Assembly: GCF_047461615.1 (NCBI RefSeq)
Contig: NZ_JANSHI010000022.1
Location: 1-32,530, forward strand
Direction: 5' to 3'
From: Thermostichus sp047461615
Lineage (GTDB): Bacteria > Cyanobacteriota > Cyanobacteriia > Thermostichales > Thermostichaceae
DNA length: 32,530 nucleotides
Numbering within the stretch: the stretch's first letter is position 1; each line of letters begins with the position of its first letter. Under the pieces are notes generated by a model. The model was not told where the DNA came from. It worked only from the letters and a program-made list of their open reading frames with translations, and made no database searches. Shown here piece by piece: positions 14,201 through 21,613 of the stretch. Both the position numbers and the translations under genes were made by a program.

Positions 14201-15806
14201 GCAGGAAACAACCACCCACGTCCAGCTCCGGCTTTCGGTAAGGGATACAGGGATCGGGATCCCCAAGGAGGCCCAAGCCAAGCTGTTTCAGCCCTTTACC
14301 CAAGTGGATGCCTCCACCACCCGCAAGTACGGGGGCACAGGACTTGGCCTGGCCATTTGCAAGGAACTGACAGAGCTGATGGGGGGCAAGATCTTCCTAG
14401 AGAGCAAGGAGGGCCGCGGCAGCACCTTCAGCCTCGAGCTGACTCTGGAGCGACAGCCTTATGTGCATCAGCTTTCCCAGCCTGCTGTTCGCATCCCGGT
14501 GGATTTGCGGGGCAAGCGGCTGTTGGTGGTGGACGACAACGCCACCAATCGCAAGATCCTGCGGTCCCAAGCTACGGCTTGGGGAATGAGGGTGGAAGAA
14601 GCGGAGAACGCCTATCAGGCTATGGACAAGCTGCGCCAAGCCGTTCGGGAAGGCAGACCCTTCCCCCTAGCCGTTTTGGACATGCAGATGCCGGAGGTGG
14701 ATGGGGAGACTCTGGGCCGTTGGATCAAAGCCGATCCGGAACTGTCCCAGACGCAACTGGTGATGATGACCTCCGTGGGACTGGGGGAGCACTCCCGCCG
14801 CGCCGCCGAGATGGGCTTTGCCGCCTACTTGGTTAAGCCGGTGAAGCAAAGCCGCCTGCAGGAAGCGTTGGTCATGGCGCTGGGCAAATCCTCTGGCCTG
14901 GCCACTTCGCTGCTATCCATGAGCACTGCCGCTTCCCAAAGTGCGCCCTCACCCAGCCGTCCCCAGCAATCCCTGCGCATCCTGCTGGCAGAAGACAACC
15001 CCGTCAACCAGAAGGTGGCCCTGCGCCAGCTCCAGAGCTTGGGCTACTTGGCGGATGTGGTGGCCAACGGCCAAGAAGTGTTGGATCTGCTGGAGCAAGT
15101 CAAGTACGACCTCGTTTTCATGGATTGCCAAATGCCAGTAATGGATGGCTACGAGGCCACGCGCCGTCTGCGCCAGCGGGAGCGGGGATCTGGCCACCAC
15201 ACCGTGGTGATTGCCCTAACGGCCAACGCTATGCACGAGGATCGGGAGCGCTGCCTGCAAGCAGGGATGGACGACTATCTCAGTAAGCCGGTGCTAAAGG
15301 AGGATTTGGAGAGAGTGATCAACTACTGGAGCCGCAAGATCGCCTCCTCCGCACTAGGAGCAGCCAATGGGCCTACCTCCGAGGTGGCTTCGCCCGCTCC
15401 GCCTTCTCCTAAGGATGCCAGCGGCAACTCTGATCCCACGCTGCCCTATCCCATCGACTCGGCTTACTTGGAGCGGGCTACGGGCGGCGACAGCCAGTTT
15501 CAGCGGGAGCTGCTGCAGGTGTTCGTCCAGGATTGCCAGAACCTGTTGCCGCGGCTGCGCCAAGCCGTTGCAGCGGGTAATGCTGAAGACTTGAGGAAAA
15601 TTGCCCACCGCCTCAAGGGAGCCAGCGCTAACGTGGGGGCCCATGCCTTTTCTCAAGCAGCCCGCGAGCTCGAGCACCTGGGGGTGCAACTGGCCCAGCA
15701 GGGATCCCTGGACAGTGCTGCACCAGAATGGGCCAGGGCTTCCCAGGGCCTAGAGGAGCTGGAGCGCATCCTAGCCGACCTTTGCCAGTACTTGCAGAAT
15801 TTGTAG
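11226..15806 (+). CDS. Membrane hybrid histidine kinase with cyanobacteriochrome-like GAF and full phosphorelay
   Basis: The 1526-aa sensor kinase (ATG 11226; GTG 11202 is also in frame) has these modules in order. GAF, about residues 25-165. TM1 at 188-209, CHASE3-like extracytoplasmic domain about 219-345, TM2 at 364-387. PAS about 402-525 and PAS about 532-655. A second GAF about 662-825 has DPCF at 731-734 and Cys761 in EPCY, the two-cysteine DXCF pattern of bilin-binding cyanobacteriochromes. HisKA has His858 in SHEIRTPMN, and the ATPase domain has NLVSNAIKF, DTGIGIP and GGTGLGLAI. REC1 has phosphoacceptor Asp1152 (VLDMQMPEVDG), REC2 has Asp1300 (FMDCQMPVMDG), and HPt has His1461 (AHRLKGASANVG). 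All catalytic residues appear intact. No separate response regulator lies nearby. Light sensing is inferred; the kinase assignment is firm. Confidence 0.93.
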   Translation: MPKAPLPPNEKERLAALRQYQILDTAPETAFDEIVRLAAHICGTPISLVTLIDEHRQWFKAKFGVDVQETPRDVAFCAHAILSPQEPLVVPDATQDPRFADNPFVTQEPHIRFYAGVPLVTPEGQALGTLCVVDFQPRQLSPEQLDQLKALAHQVVAQLELRRTLRELARTPLLPKPGDVKPARKNRFLLKVTAGFGLAALLLGGITYSAQRNASQLPQLTSRVAHTLKAIQSLEGLLAETCAAEAGQYGYLLTNNPRYLSEYQASLEATSTHLRLLKELTADNPLQQERLKRLELLLEQRLRVIQDLIRLREQEGLPAVQEALESSEGPRLIEQIVELIRVLQQEENRLLKQRNQELQLTWVRTNLVALGGLIFTYLVLSAVYFLIRRETAEREKAERSLRQERDFTNAVIDTAGALVVVLDPEGRILRFNRAAEQLSGYSLAEVRGRLLWEVGLIPAEDVPGVKQAFEQLRGNPSLFLNRHENFWRTKQGALRLIDWTSTALVSADGKVEFVIGTGLDITDRKLAELALKESEERYRDLFENATDLIQSADAEGHFLYVNRAWKETLGYDETQIQQMRVFDIIHPDYRQHCQMLFQRLMAGELLENVETAFVTANGETVWVEGNVNCRFEDGVMVATRGIFRNITERKKAAEELERQSRRAQLLADLSLKIRQSLDIAEILETAVTEIQALLKADRVLVYRFQPDGSGIISNEKTQPGIPSLMGEVIEDPCFQEKYAQLYSQGRVCAVSNVETEGLEPCYLELLRKMQVKANLVVPLLMEQRLWGLLLAHQCSAPRQWQPFEIELLAQLANQIGIALTQAALLERERKRSLELEQARKAAEQAAQAKSSFLATMSHEIRTPMNAVLGMTGLLLETPLTPEQRDFVETIRVSGDALLTLINDILDFSKLEAGEMELEILDFDLRSCLEEVADLFAATAHAKGLELAVLMPPEVPRYLRGDASRLRQILNNLVSNAIKFTHQGEVVIQAELMQETTTHVQLRLSVRDTGIGIPKEAQAKLFQPFTQVDASTTRKYGGTGLGLAICKELTELMGGKIFLESKEGRGSTFSLELTLERQPYVHQLSQPAVRIPVDLRGKRLLVVDDNATNRKILRSQATAWGMRVEEAENAYQAMDKLRQAVREGRPFPLAVLDMQMPEVDGETLGRWIKADPELSQTQLVMMTSVGLGEHSRRAAEMGFAAYLVKPVKQSRLQEALVMALGKSSGLATSLLSMSTAASQSAPSPSRPQQSLRILLAEDNPVNQKVALRQLQSLGYLADVVANGQEVLDLLEQVKYDLVFMDCQMPVMDGYEATRRLRQRERGSGHHTVVIALTANAMHEDRERCLQAGMDDYLSKPVLKEDLERVINYWSRKIASSALGAANGPTSEVASPAPPSPKDASGNSDPTLPYPIDSAYLERATGGDSQFQRELLQVFVQDCQNLLPRLRQAVAAGNAEDLRKIAHRLKGASANVGAHAFSQAARELEHLGVQLAQQGSLDSAAPEWARASQGLEELERILADLCQYLQNL

Positions 15807-15820
15807 GGGGTAGAGCCTTA

Positions 15821-15850
15821 GCAAAGCAAAAGCTCGGCTGCCAGCCGAGC
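15821..15850 (-). terminator. Rho-independent-type terminator of the hli gene
   Basis: GCTCGGC and GCCGAGC (15832-15838 and 15844-15850) form a perfect GC-rich stem with a 5-base loop. On the minus strand it is followed by TTTTGCTTTGC (15831-15821), an interrupted U-tract. It lies 27 bases past the hli stop and between the convergent kinase and hli genes. On the plus strand there is no T-run, so it mainly serves the hli gene. Confidence 0.65.
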
Positions 15851-15877
15851 AGAAAGGGTCTGTGCCAGGGCTTGGGA

Positions 15878-16048
15878 TTACATCAGGCCGATTTGAGAGA
15901 GGATCCCTTGGCCCGTGAGCAGCTCGGTCAAAACGCCAATTACAAAGCCCAGCATCGCCAGCCGGCCATTCCATTTTTCGGCAAAGGGCGTAAAGCCAAA
16001 CTTAGCTTCTTGGTTTTCCATGGCTGCAACTCCATCAGTAGGTGACAT
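15878..16048 (-). CDS. High-light-inducible (Hli/Scp) one-helix protein
   Basis: A 56-aa product with the signature AEKWNGRLAMLGFVIGVLTE, that is the ExxNGRxAMxGF chlorophyll-binding motif of Hli/Scp and LHC helix 1. It is followed by LLTGQGILSQIGLM, the usual C-terminus. These thylakoid proteins bind chlorophyll and carotenoid, dissipate excess energy and help photosystem II assembly. The longer form starts MSPTDGVAAM at 16048. An internal ATG at 16021 gives a 47-aa form and has GGAG eight bases upstream, so the shorter start is a real alternative. The gene is too short for a 60-codon ORF cut-off. It converges on the hybrid kinase and has its own promoter-like and terminator-like sequences. 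Confidence 0.9.
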   Translation of the reverse strand: MSPTDGVAAMENQEAKFGFTPFAEKWNGRLAMLGFVIGVLTELLTGQGILSQIGLM

Positions 16049-16064
16049 TCCCAATGTGGCTCAG

Positions 16065-16093
16065 ATATTAAAAAGTGTCAAGTTTTGTGTCGA
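16065..16093 (-). promoter_or_regulatory. Candidate hli promoter
   Basis: On the minus strand TCGACA (16088-16093) is followed by exactly 17 bases and TAATAT (16065-16070). Transcription would begin near 16058, giving a 10-base leader to ATG 16048 or a 37-base leader to ATG 16021. A TTGACA at 16076-16081 overlaps the spacer. I do not see a clear pair of HLR1 (RpaB-type) repeats. Confidence 0.45.
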
Positions 16094-16121
16094 GAGCTAA
16101 CAAGCCGCAGGCAGGGGATCC

Positions 16122-17192
16122 CTAGCTGCTTTTGACGGCAGTCCAGACAGCGTCAACCAGACGTAGCTGCTCCTGCGACAGCACTTTGAGGTACTTTAGC
16201 CTGGCAAAGGTCGTCTCATCGGGATAGATAGCTGAGTTTTGGCGATCCCGGGGGTTGATCCTGGGTAGGGCAGCAGCGTTGGGGGTGGCAAAGCGGTTGT
16301 AGTTGCTCAGTTGGGCGCCAATTTCCGGCTCCAGAATGAAGTTGATGAAGCGGTTGGCCAGCTCCGGGTTAGGAGCTTTGGCAGGGATAGCCATCACGTC
16401 AAGCCAAATGTGGGCGCCCTCGCGGGGGACAAAGTAGCCAATGTTGGGATTTTCTTCGGCAGCTTGCAGGACATCACCGCTGTAGACAACCGCCACATTG
16501 GCTGTCCCGGAGACCAGTTGATTTTTGCCGCCCACCCCGCCAATGAGACCGGCGCTGCGGCGTTTGGCTTGAATCAACAGCTCCTGAATCTGCTGCAGCT
16601 CTGCGGGAACGGTAGTACTGGGGTCAAAGCCCAGGTAGAAGGCGGCAGCCGCAAGCATAGAGCGCATCTCGTCGATCATCACAAAGGGGCCGTACTGCTG
16701 CTTAGGATCAAAGATCAGCCCCCAGGAACGCTCAAAGTTTTCCGGCAGGCGGTCTTTGCGGTAGCCAATGCCGGTGGTGCCCCACTGGTAGGGAACGGTG
16801 TAGGTGTTTTCTGGGTCAAAGGGCAAGCCGACAAACTTCTCGTCCAGGTTGCGGAGATTGGGAACGAGGTTTTTGTTGAGAGGCTGCAGCAGGCCCAGCT
16901 CCACCATGTTGGGCACAACGTAGTCGGTGGGCACGACAATGTCATACTGGCTGACGCCGCCCCCCCGCAGCTTGGCAATCATGTCCTCGTTGGACTCGTA
17001 CACACTCACCACTACGCGGCTGTTAGTGGCTTTCTCAAAGGCCGTGAGAATGGCTGGGTCAATGTATTCCGACCAGATGTAGAGTTGGAGGGTTGGTTTT
17101 CGGGCAGCAGTTCCTAAGCGCCAAAAGAAAAGCAGGGCCAGTAGACAGCAGAGCAAAGCAACGGCCGTGGCAATTCTCTTTTTCATGGGCAT
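16122..17192 (-). CDS. Polyamine-type ABC transporter substrate-binding protein (PotD-like)
   Basis: A periplasmic solute-binding protein of about 356 residues. Starting MPMKKRIATAV, it has a signal peptide or anchor with hydrophobic core LLCCLLALLFFWRLG. The mature part opens LQLYIWSEYIDPAILTAFE and continues YDIVVPTDYVVPNMVELGLLQPL, VPYQWGTTGIGYRKD and NRFINFILEPEIGAQLSNYN, which are typical of PotD/PotF. Trp and acidic residues of the polyamine pocket type (YIWSEY, YSGD, WLDVMAIP) are present, but I cannot define the ligand. ATG 17192 has AGG seven bases upstream and is preferred over TTG 17198. No potABC permease or ATPase genes adjoin it, so it must partner with a transporter encoded elsewhere. 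Confidence 0.87.
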   Translation of the reverse strand: MPMKKRIATAVALLCCLLALLFFWRLGTAARKPTLQLYIWSEYIDPAILTAFEKATNSRVVVSVYESNEDMIAKLRGGGVSQYDIVVPTDYVVPNMVELGLLQPLNKNLVPNLRNLDEKFVGLPFDPENTYTVPYQWGTTGIGYRKDRLPENFERSWGLIFDPKQQYGPFVMIDEMRSMLAAAAFYLGFDPSTTVPAELQQIQELLIQAKRRSAGLIGGVGGKNQLVSGTANVAVVYSGDVLQAAEENPNIGYFVPREGAHIWLDVMAIPAKAPNPELANRFINFILEPEIGAQLSNYNRFATPNAAALPRINPRDRQNSAIYPDETTFARLKYLKVLSQEQLRLVDAVWTAVKSS

Positions 17193-17283
17193 TTTCAAAC
17201 CTAGTGGAGCTGGACGTCGCCCTTACACCTAGCCCTGGATCTGGAGCGATCCTGTCCAGCCAACTGCGGTTCAAACCCCTGCT

Positions 17284-18270
17284 CTAGCCTACCACCTGGA
17301 CTTCCCCGTTGCTGTTCTCCCCAACCAAGAAGAGCAACTGATATAGCCGCTGCTGCTCGGCAGGGTTACAGTAACGCTGTTGCTGCGTGGGCCAATCTTG
17401 GAGAGCCAGCTTCTGTTGTTCCTGCAGCCAGTTCTGCAAGCTTGAGTCGGCAGGTAGCTGGGCCTGGAGAACTTGCAAGTCGTTAAAGCGGCCCAACTGT
17501 TCCTGCAGACGCTTGAGGGCCTTCACCCAGCTTTGGAGGGTCTCTCCGTAGAAGGGGGCAAAAAACTCTAGCTGGTAGCGCAGGCGTTTGGTGGCTTTGC
17601 GCAGGTCATGCAGTTGTTCAGCCTGAGCTTCGGTTTCGGGGAAGGCCGGGATCCGCCAACCCGGCTGCAGGAACCACGCCGCCACTAGCGGCGCCAAAAG
17701 ATGGGGCAAGCTCTCCTGCACAGGAAGCTGGGCCGCAGGCTGGTAGCGAGGAGAAACCAGCCACTCTTCGCAAGCAGCCTGGAACTTCAGGAAGTCCTCC
17801 TCTGCCAGAATGCGGCGGGAGTGTTTCTCGGCTTGAGCTTGGCGCCGCTGCAGCTTTTCCTTCAGCTCCTCTAGCTCCGCCTGCTGGTCTGCCGGGATCC
17901 CTTGCCAACAGGGTTCGTGGAGGATTTCTAGCAACACGTCCAGATCCCGCTGCTGGCCCAGCGTCTTGATCAACTTTCGCAAACGTTTGGGCCTGAGCGG
18001 CTTGGGCAGGCGCAGGGATCCCTGAAACACTTCCGCCCAGGTGCCGATGCGGCGCAAGCTCACCCGGATCTGATGAAGGGATTCTGCCGCCTCCGGGTGG
18101 TGCTTGAGCACTCTCCCCACATGCTTCTGCAGCCGCTGCCATTGCTGGCTCAGCAGTTGGTGGGCCAAAGCAGCTAGCGGGGGCAAGCTTGAAGACGAGA
18201 GCAAGAGTGACTCCGAGGACTCCGTCTTGCCGAGGCTCTCAGTTTTCGATTCAGCAGCAATGATGTCCAC
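17284..18270 (-). CDS. CHAD domain protein
   Basis: A 328-aa all-helical cytoplasmic protein. CHAD signatures are visible: SLHQIRVSLRRIGTWAEVFQ in the first half and HDLRKATKRLRYQLEFFAPF in the second, both bearing the conserved His and Arg/Lys clusters that bind polyphosphate. LRKLIKTLGQQRDLDVLLE is also typical. CHAD proteins associate with polyphosphate granules or with CYTH phosphatases; no CYTH domain is fused or adjacent here. GTG start 18270 has GGGGAG about 8 bases upstream. The first 30 residues are Ser/Glu-rich and probably disordered. The gene shares a strand with potD-like (downstream) and tmk (upstream, 136 bp away). Confidence 0.88.
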   Translation of the reverse strand: MDIIAAESKTESLGKTESSESLLLSSSSLPPLAALAHQLLSQQWQRLQKHVGRVLKHHPEAAESLHQIRVSLRRIGTWAEVFQGSLRLPKPLRPKRLRKLIKTLGQQRDLDVLLEILHEPCWQGIPADQQAELEELKEKLQRRQAQAEKHSRRILAEEDFLKFQAACEEWLVSPRYQPAAQLPVQESLPHLLAPLVAAWFLQPGWRIPAFPETEAQAEQLHDLRKATKRLRYQLEFFAPFYGETLQSWVKALKRLQEQLGRFNDLQVLQAQLPADSSLQNWLQEQQKLALQDWPTQQQRYCNPAEQQRLYQLLFLVGENSNGEVQVVG

Positions 18271-18406
18271 CGCGAGTCTCCCCTACCCACGACAACAACT
18301 CCAAAGAGCGGCAAACCCCCCTGCCCTAACCTACCTAGACTAGCTTGAGCCGCCCCCTGCTCCCCCCTTTTTAACCAAATCTTAACCTTTATCCCTGGGA
18401 CAGCGT

Positions 18407-19045
18407 CTAGGGCCTTGGGACTGCTGTCAGCAGGCGAGGCTTGACCACCGACCAGATGCGGGCAGCCACCTCCAAGGGGGATCCCTCGGCGTCAATGCGG
18501 ACAATCCGCTGCGGCTCAGCAGCGGCCAGAGCTTGGAAGCCTTGGTGGACGCGGCGGTGAAACTCCAGGCGCTCCTGTTCGAGCCTGTCGGCAAGCCCGG
18601 TTCGCGTCAGCGGGCCGGAGGCCTTTCTCGCTAGCCCCACCTCTGGCGGGAGATCCAGCCATAGGGTAAGATGCGGCTGCAGACCGCCAGTGGCCAAGTG
18701 GTTAAGCTGGCGAACCTGCTGCAAATCCAGCCCCCGCCCGTAGCCCTGGTAGGCCAGGGTGGAATCGGTGAAGCGATCGCAAACCACCACCTGGCCGGCT
18801 GCCAAAGCGGGAAGGATACACTTTTGCACATGCTCAGCCCGGTCTGCCGCGTACAGAAACAACTCAGCCAGCGGCGTCAGGGGATCCCCATGCAACAAGA
18901 TCTCCCGCAGCGCCCGGCCCAGCGCCGTCCCTCCCGGCTCGCGGGTACACAGACAGGGATAGCCCGCCTGGCGAAGCTGCTGCGCAAGCAGGGCCTGCTG
19001 GGTAGTTTTACCTACCCCCTCCCCACCTTCTAGGGTGATGAACAC
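18407..19045 (-). CDS. tmk: Thymidylate kinase
   Basis: This enzyme phosphorylates dTMP to dTDP for DNA synthesis. The 212-aa product starts VFITLEGGEGVGKTTQ from a GTG codon, with the P-loop at residues 7-14, TREPGGTALG next, the DR-type motif CDRFTDSTLAYQGYGRG from about 89, and a lid region near ARKASG and TRTGLADRLEQE. The frame runs open to TTG 19099, which would overlap the upstream gene. GTG 19045 was chosen because it matches the universal N-terminus and has a GGGATGGGG ribosome-binding stretch directly before it. It lies 22 bp after the unknown membrane-protein gene, so the two are probably cotranscribed. Confidence 0.95.
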   Translation of the reverse strand: MFITLEGGEGVGKTTQQALLAQQLRQAGYPCLCTREPGGTALGRALREILLHGDPLTPLAELFLYAADRAEHVQKCILPALAAGQVVVCDRFTDSTLAYQGYGRGLDLQQVRQLNHLATGGLQPHLTLWLDLPPEVGLARKASGPLTRTGLADRLEQERLEFHRRVHQGFQALAAAEPQRIVRIDAEGSPLEVAARIWSVVKPRLLTAVPRP

Positions 19046-19067
19046 TTCCCCATCCCTGGCCGAAGGA

Positions 19068-20180
19068 CTAGCGCAGCTCAAGCTGCGGCTGCAAGTCAAA
19101 GGAGTGGCCTGGCACCATCACGTACACATCGGGGATGTTGGTGGGCTGCAGGTTTTGCAGGGCCAGCCCTTCGAGGTTGGAACGCAAGGCGTTGTTGATA
19201 GTGGTTTCCAGTTGGGACAAAACCTGCGCCTCGTCGCCTTGGGCAGCCAAGCCGGGAAACTGGCTGTAGAGGGCGCGGGCCAAGCTGCTGGCCAAGGGAA
19301 GCTGGATGAGGGTGAGGTTGGATCCCCCCAGTTGGGGGCCCAGGGTGTTGGCCCGTCCGCGAATGCCCAAGGCCTGCAGGGCATTGGCCGTTTGGCTGAC
19401 GGGAATGGTGCAGGTATCCACTTTGTAGATGGGCACCGAGGCCACGGTGAGGGCAGAGACACTGGTGAGTTGGACCACGGTAAAGGAGGCGGTGCCGTTG
19501 TAGGCAAAGCAAAAATCCCGAAAAGCCGCCGGCACATTGGCAGCGCGAATGGGGCGCTCATCGTCAAAGCCGCCCGACTCGGCAAAGATGTTGCGGATGG
19601 CAAACCCTCCGAAAAAAGCCAGCAGGGCCACCACCAGCAAAGCCGTCAGATCCGAGGAGGAGATCCCCCCTGAAGATCTGCCGCTGCGGCCTCCCCCTCC
19701 ATATCCTCCTCTTCCTCCGTAGCTGGAGGTGGAGCCATAGTCACCCCCGTAGGAGCTGGCATAGGCGGAAGAGCGGGCGGATCCCTCAAAGCCCCGGTTG
19801 CTAGAGACAAGGCGCCGGGGAACCAAGGCTTGTCCAGCAGGGCCGGCCCGAGAGGACGCCGTCCCCCTAATGCGATCAGCAGCCCGCGAAGATCCAGCAG
19901 CAGCTTCTCGGCCTGAGGTGGCCCTCTCTTTAGCCTCCTCCGCTGGCAGCGCGCGCCCGGCAAGGGGAGCGGCGGACGCCTTCCCGTCGTTCTGGGCCTC
20001 TTCATCCTCCAGCCAGTCTTCCGCACTTTCCTCAGAGGGGCCAGGACCTTCCTCCGGCAGGGGAGGTGGGGAACGCCGGCCTTGGGACTCCGAGCTGCTG
20101 GGAGCAGAGGCATTCCCTTGGCCGCTAGCAGCCGTTGCGTCTGGAAAACGGTTTGGATCGCGCTCCTCAGAGAAGGTCAT
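19068..20180 (-). CDS. Unrecognised single-pass membrane protein with long disordered N-terminus
   Basis: A 370-aa protein with three visible parts. Residues 1-175 are low complexity: acidic and Ser/Pro-rich to about 65, Ala/Arg-rich to about 135, then Gly/Tyr/Ser-rich with YGG and GGYGGGG repeats. A single membrane helix follows at about 178-194 (LTALLVVALLAFFGGFAI). The C-terminal 170 residues are strand-rich with two cysteines (DFCFAY, DTCTIP), suggesting a folded domain outside the cytoplasm with a possible disulfide. It ends in PDVYVMVPGHSFDLQPQLELR. I do not recognise the family. Its stop is 22 bp before tmk, so cotranscription is likely. The ATG start has no strong ribosome-binding site. 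Confidence 0.75.
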   Translation of the reverse strand: MTFSEERDPNRFPDATAASGQGNASAPSSSESQGRRSPPPLPEEGPGPSEESAEDWLEDEEAQNDGKASAAPLAGRALPAEEAKERATSGREAAAGSSRAADRIRGTASSRAGPAGQALVPRRLVSSNRGFEGSARSSAYASSYGGDYGSTSSYGGRGGYGGGGRSGRSSGGISSSDLTALLVVALLAFFGGFAIRNIFAESGGFDDERPIRAANVPAAFRDFCFAYNGTASFTVVQLTSVSALTVASVPIYKVDTCTIPVSQTANALQALGIRGRANTLGPQLGGSNLTLIQLPLASSLARALYSQFPGLAAQGDEAQVLSQLETTINNALRSNLEGLALQNLQPTNIPDVYVMVPGHSFDLQPQLELR

Positions 20181-20254
20181 TTTTCAGGCTCCCAACGCAA
20201 GACTGGCACTCCCATCTTCCTAGACCGAGTTGGACTTGCAGCCCTTTCTCCAAG

Positions 20255-20848
20255 CTAGCCTAGACGGCGCTCCAGGGTAAGCAACTGCTCCTTGAGAGCC
20301 CTCAGGGCCCGGCCGCGGTGGCTGACGGCTTCTTTTTGCGTTGGGCTCATCTCAGCAAAAGTCAGCCCCACCTCTGGCACCCAGAAGAGCGGGTCGTAGC
20401 CAAACCCCCCCTCTCCCCGGGGCTGGGTCAAGATTTCCCCGTGGCAGAGACCCTCTACCAATGCCTGCACCTGGCCCTGGGGATCCACTACAGCGATGGC
20501 GCAGTGGAAGGTAGCTTGGCGGTTGGAGATCCCTTCCATCTCCCGCAGCAGTCGCTGAATGCGGGCGGCATCGTCAGGGGCATAGCGGGCCGAATGAACC
20601 CCAGGGGCACCCCCCAGGGCTGCCACCGCCAGGCCAGAGTCATCGGCAATGGCCCACTCCCCCAGAGCCGTTGCTACGGCCTTGGCTTTGAGAAGGGCAT
20701 TTTCGACAAACGTGCTGCCGCTTTCCTCTACTTCTATCGCTGCCGGCAGGGGACGCAACTCCCACCGGGGAGCATGGGCCTGGAAAAAGGCGTGGAACTC
20801 CCGCCATTTACCGGGGTTGCTGCTGGCCAGAACTAGGGAACGGGGCAT
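20255..20848 (-). CDS. rdgB: Non-canonical purine NTP pyrophosphatase (RdgB/HAM1)
   Basis: Hydrolyses ITP, dITP and XTP to monophosphates, keeping deaminated purines out of nucleic acids. The 197-aa product has the family motifs in order: SNPGK at residues 10-14, SGSTFVENALLKAKA at 43-56, ADDSGL at 68-73, GGAPGVHSARYA, GFGYDPLF and SHRGRALRAL near the end. Length and motif order are canonical. It lies in the minus-strand series between the metallophosphoesterase gene (99 bp upstream) and the unknown membrane protein. Confidence 0.96.
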   Translation of the reverse strand: MPRSLVLASSNPGKWREFHAFFQAHAPRWELRPLPAAIEVEESGSTFVENALLKAKAVATALGEWAIADDSGLAVAALGGAPGVHSARYAPDDAARIQRLLREMEGISNRQATFHCAIAVVDPQGQVQALVEGLCHGEILTQPRGEGGFGYDPLFWVPEVGLTFAEMSPTQKEAVSHRGRALRALKEQLLTLERRLG

Positions 20849-20947
20849 GGGGAGTGAAACTCATCTGGCTCCGCTATCTTAGCCGAGCGCTTGGCTGCAA
20901 TCTGCAGGGCTACCCTCTCTGGCCGTTAAGCCCGCGCTCTCTGCTTC

Positions 20948-21613
20948 TCAGTGGATCTCCAAAAGCATGTTGTGCAAGGCTGTGTTGATGACGAGGGTAG
21001 ATCCCCACCGTTCTACCTTTCCCCCATCCCAGTGCATGTGGCCGCAGATGTAGTAGCGCGGCTGGAGCAGATCCAAAAGGGGACGCAGAGTAGGCATGCG
21101 GCGGTGGTACCACTTGCCCCCTTCGTCCAACAAGCCCCGCGGCGGCGCGTGGCTAAGCAGCAGGTCAATGCGATGCGGCAGTTGGCTGTAAAGGGCAAGT
21201 AGCTCTTGCAGGTGACTGCGGGTAAGCGTCCAGCTCCAGCCGCAGGGAGGCGTCCAGGGCACTGCCAGCACCTGCAGCCCTAGCCACTCAAAGCAACAGG
21301 ACTGGGTAATGGCCCGTCCCCAATTGCCGGCAAAGGCATCCAACACCGCGGCGGCTGGGTCATGGTTGCCGGGCAAAAAGAGCCAGGGCTTGCCTAGCCC
21401 GTCCACTGCCGCCAGGAAAGACTGCAGCTGGGCTACCTCGGCTGGGGCTGCCGGATGAAAGCCTTGGGTGGCGTTGCGGGAGGGCTTGCCGGCCTTGGAG
21501 CAGAAGTCGCCGCAGTTGATGTAGCCATCCACCTGCGGCAGATAGGCCAGGGCCTGCCGGATCAGCCGGTCGTTGCCGTGGTAGTCAGAGCCAAGCAGCA
21601 GTTTAAGCCCCAT
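20948..21613 (-). CDS. Metallophosphoesterase (calcineurin-like)
   Basis: A 221-aa protein with the five metal-binding motifs of the calcineurin-like superfamily: GSDYHGN near residue 8 (Asp-x-His), NCGDFCSKAG (GD), PGNHDP (GNHD), LLSHAPPRG and ICGHMHWDGG (GHxH). The substrate is unknown; related small proteins hydrolyse phosphodiesters or nucleotides. ATG 21613 lies inside the end of recJ, overlapping its stop by 11 bases, which suggests translational coupling. A longer frame to 21742 reads only recJ sequence in another frame and was rejected. The overlap hints at cotranscription with recJ but not necessarily at a shared pathway. Confidence 0.9.
   Translation of the reverse strand: MGLKLLLGSDYHGNDRLIRQALAYLPQVDGYINCGDFCSKAGKPSRNATQGFHPAAPAEVAQLQSFLAAVDGLGKPWLFLPGNHDPAAAVLDAFAGNWGRAITQSCCFEWLGLQVLAVPWTPPCGWSWTLTRSHLQELLALYSQLPHRIDLLLSHAPPRGLLDEGGKWYHRRMPTLRPLLDLLQPRYYICGHMHWDGGKVERWGSTLVINTALHNMLLEIH

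Noticed and set aside
16311..17117. 268-codon plus-strand open frame opposite the PotD-like gene
   Set aside because: Shadow of the real minus-strand gene, with atypical composition and no recognisable motif.
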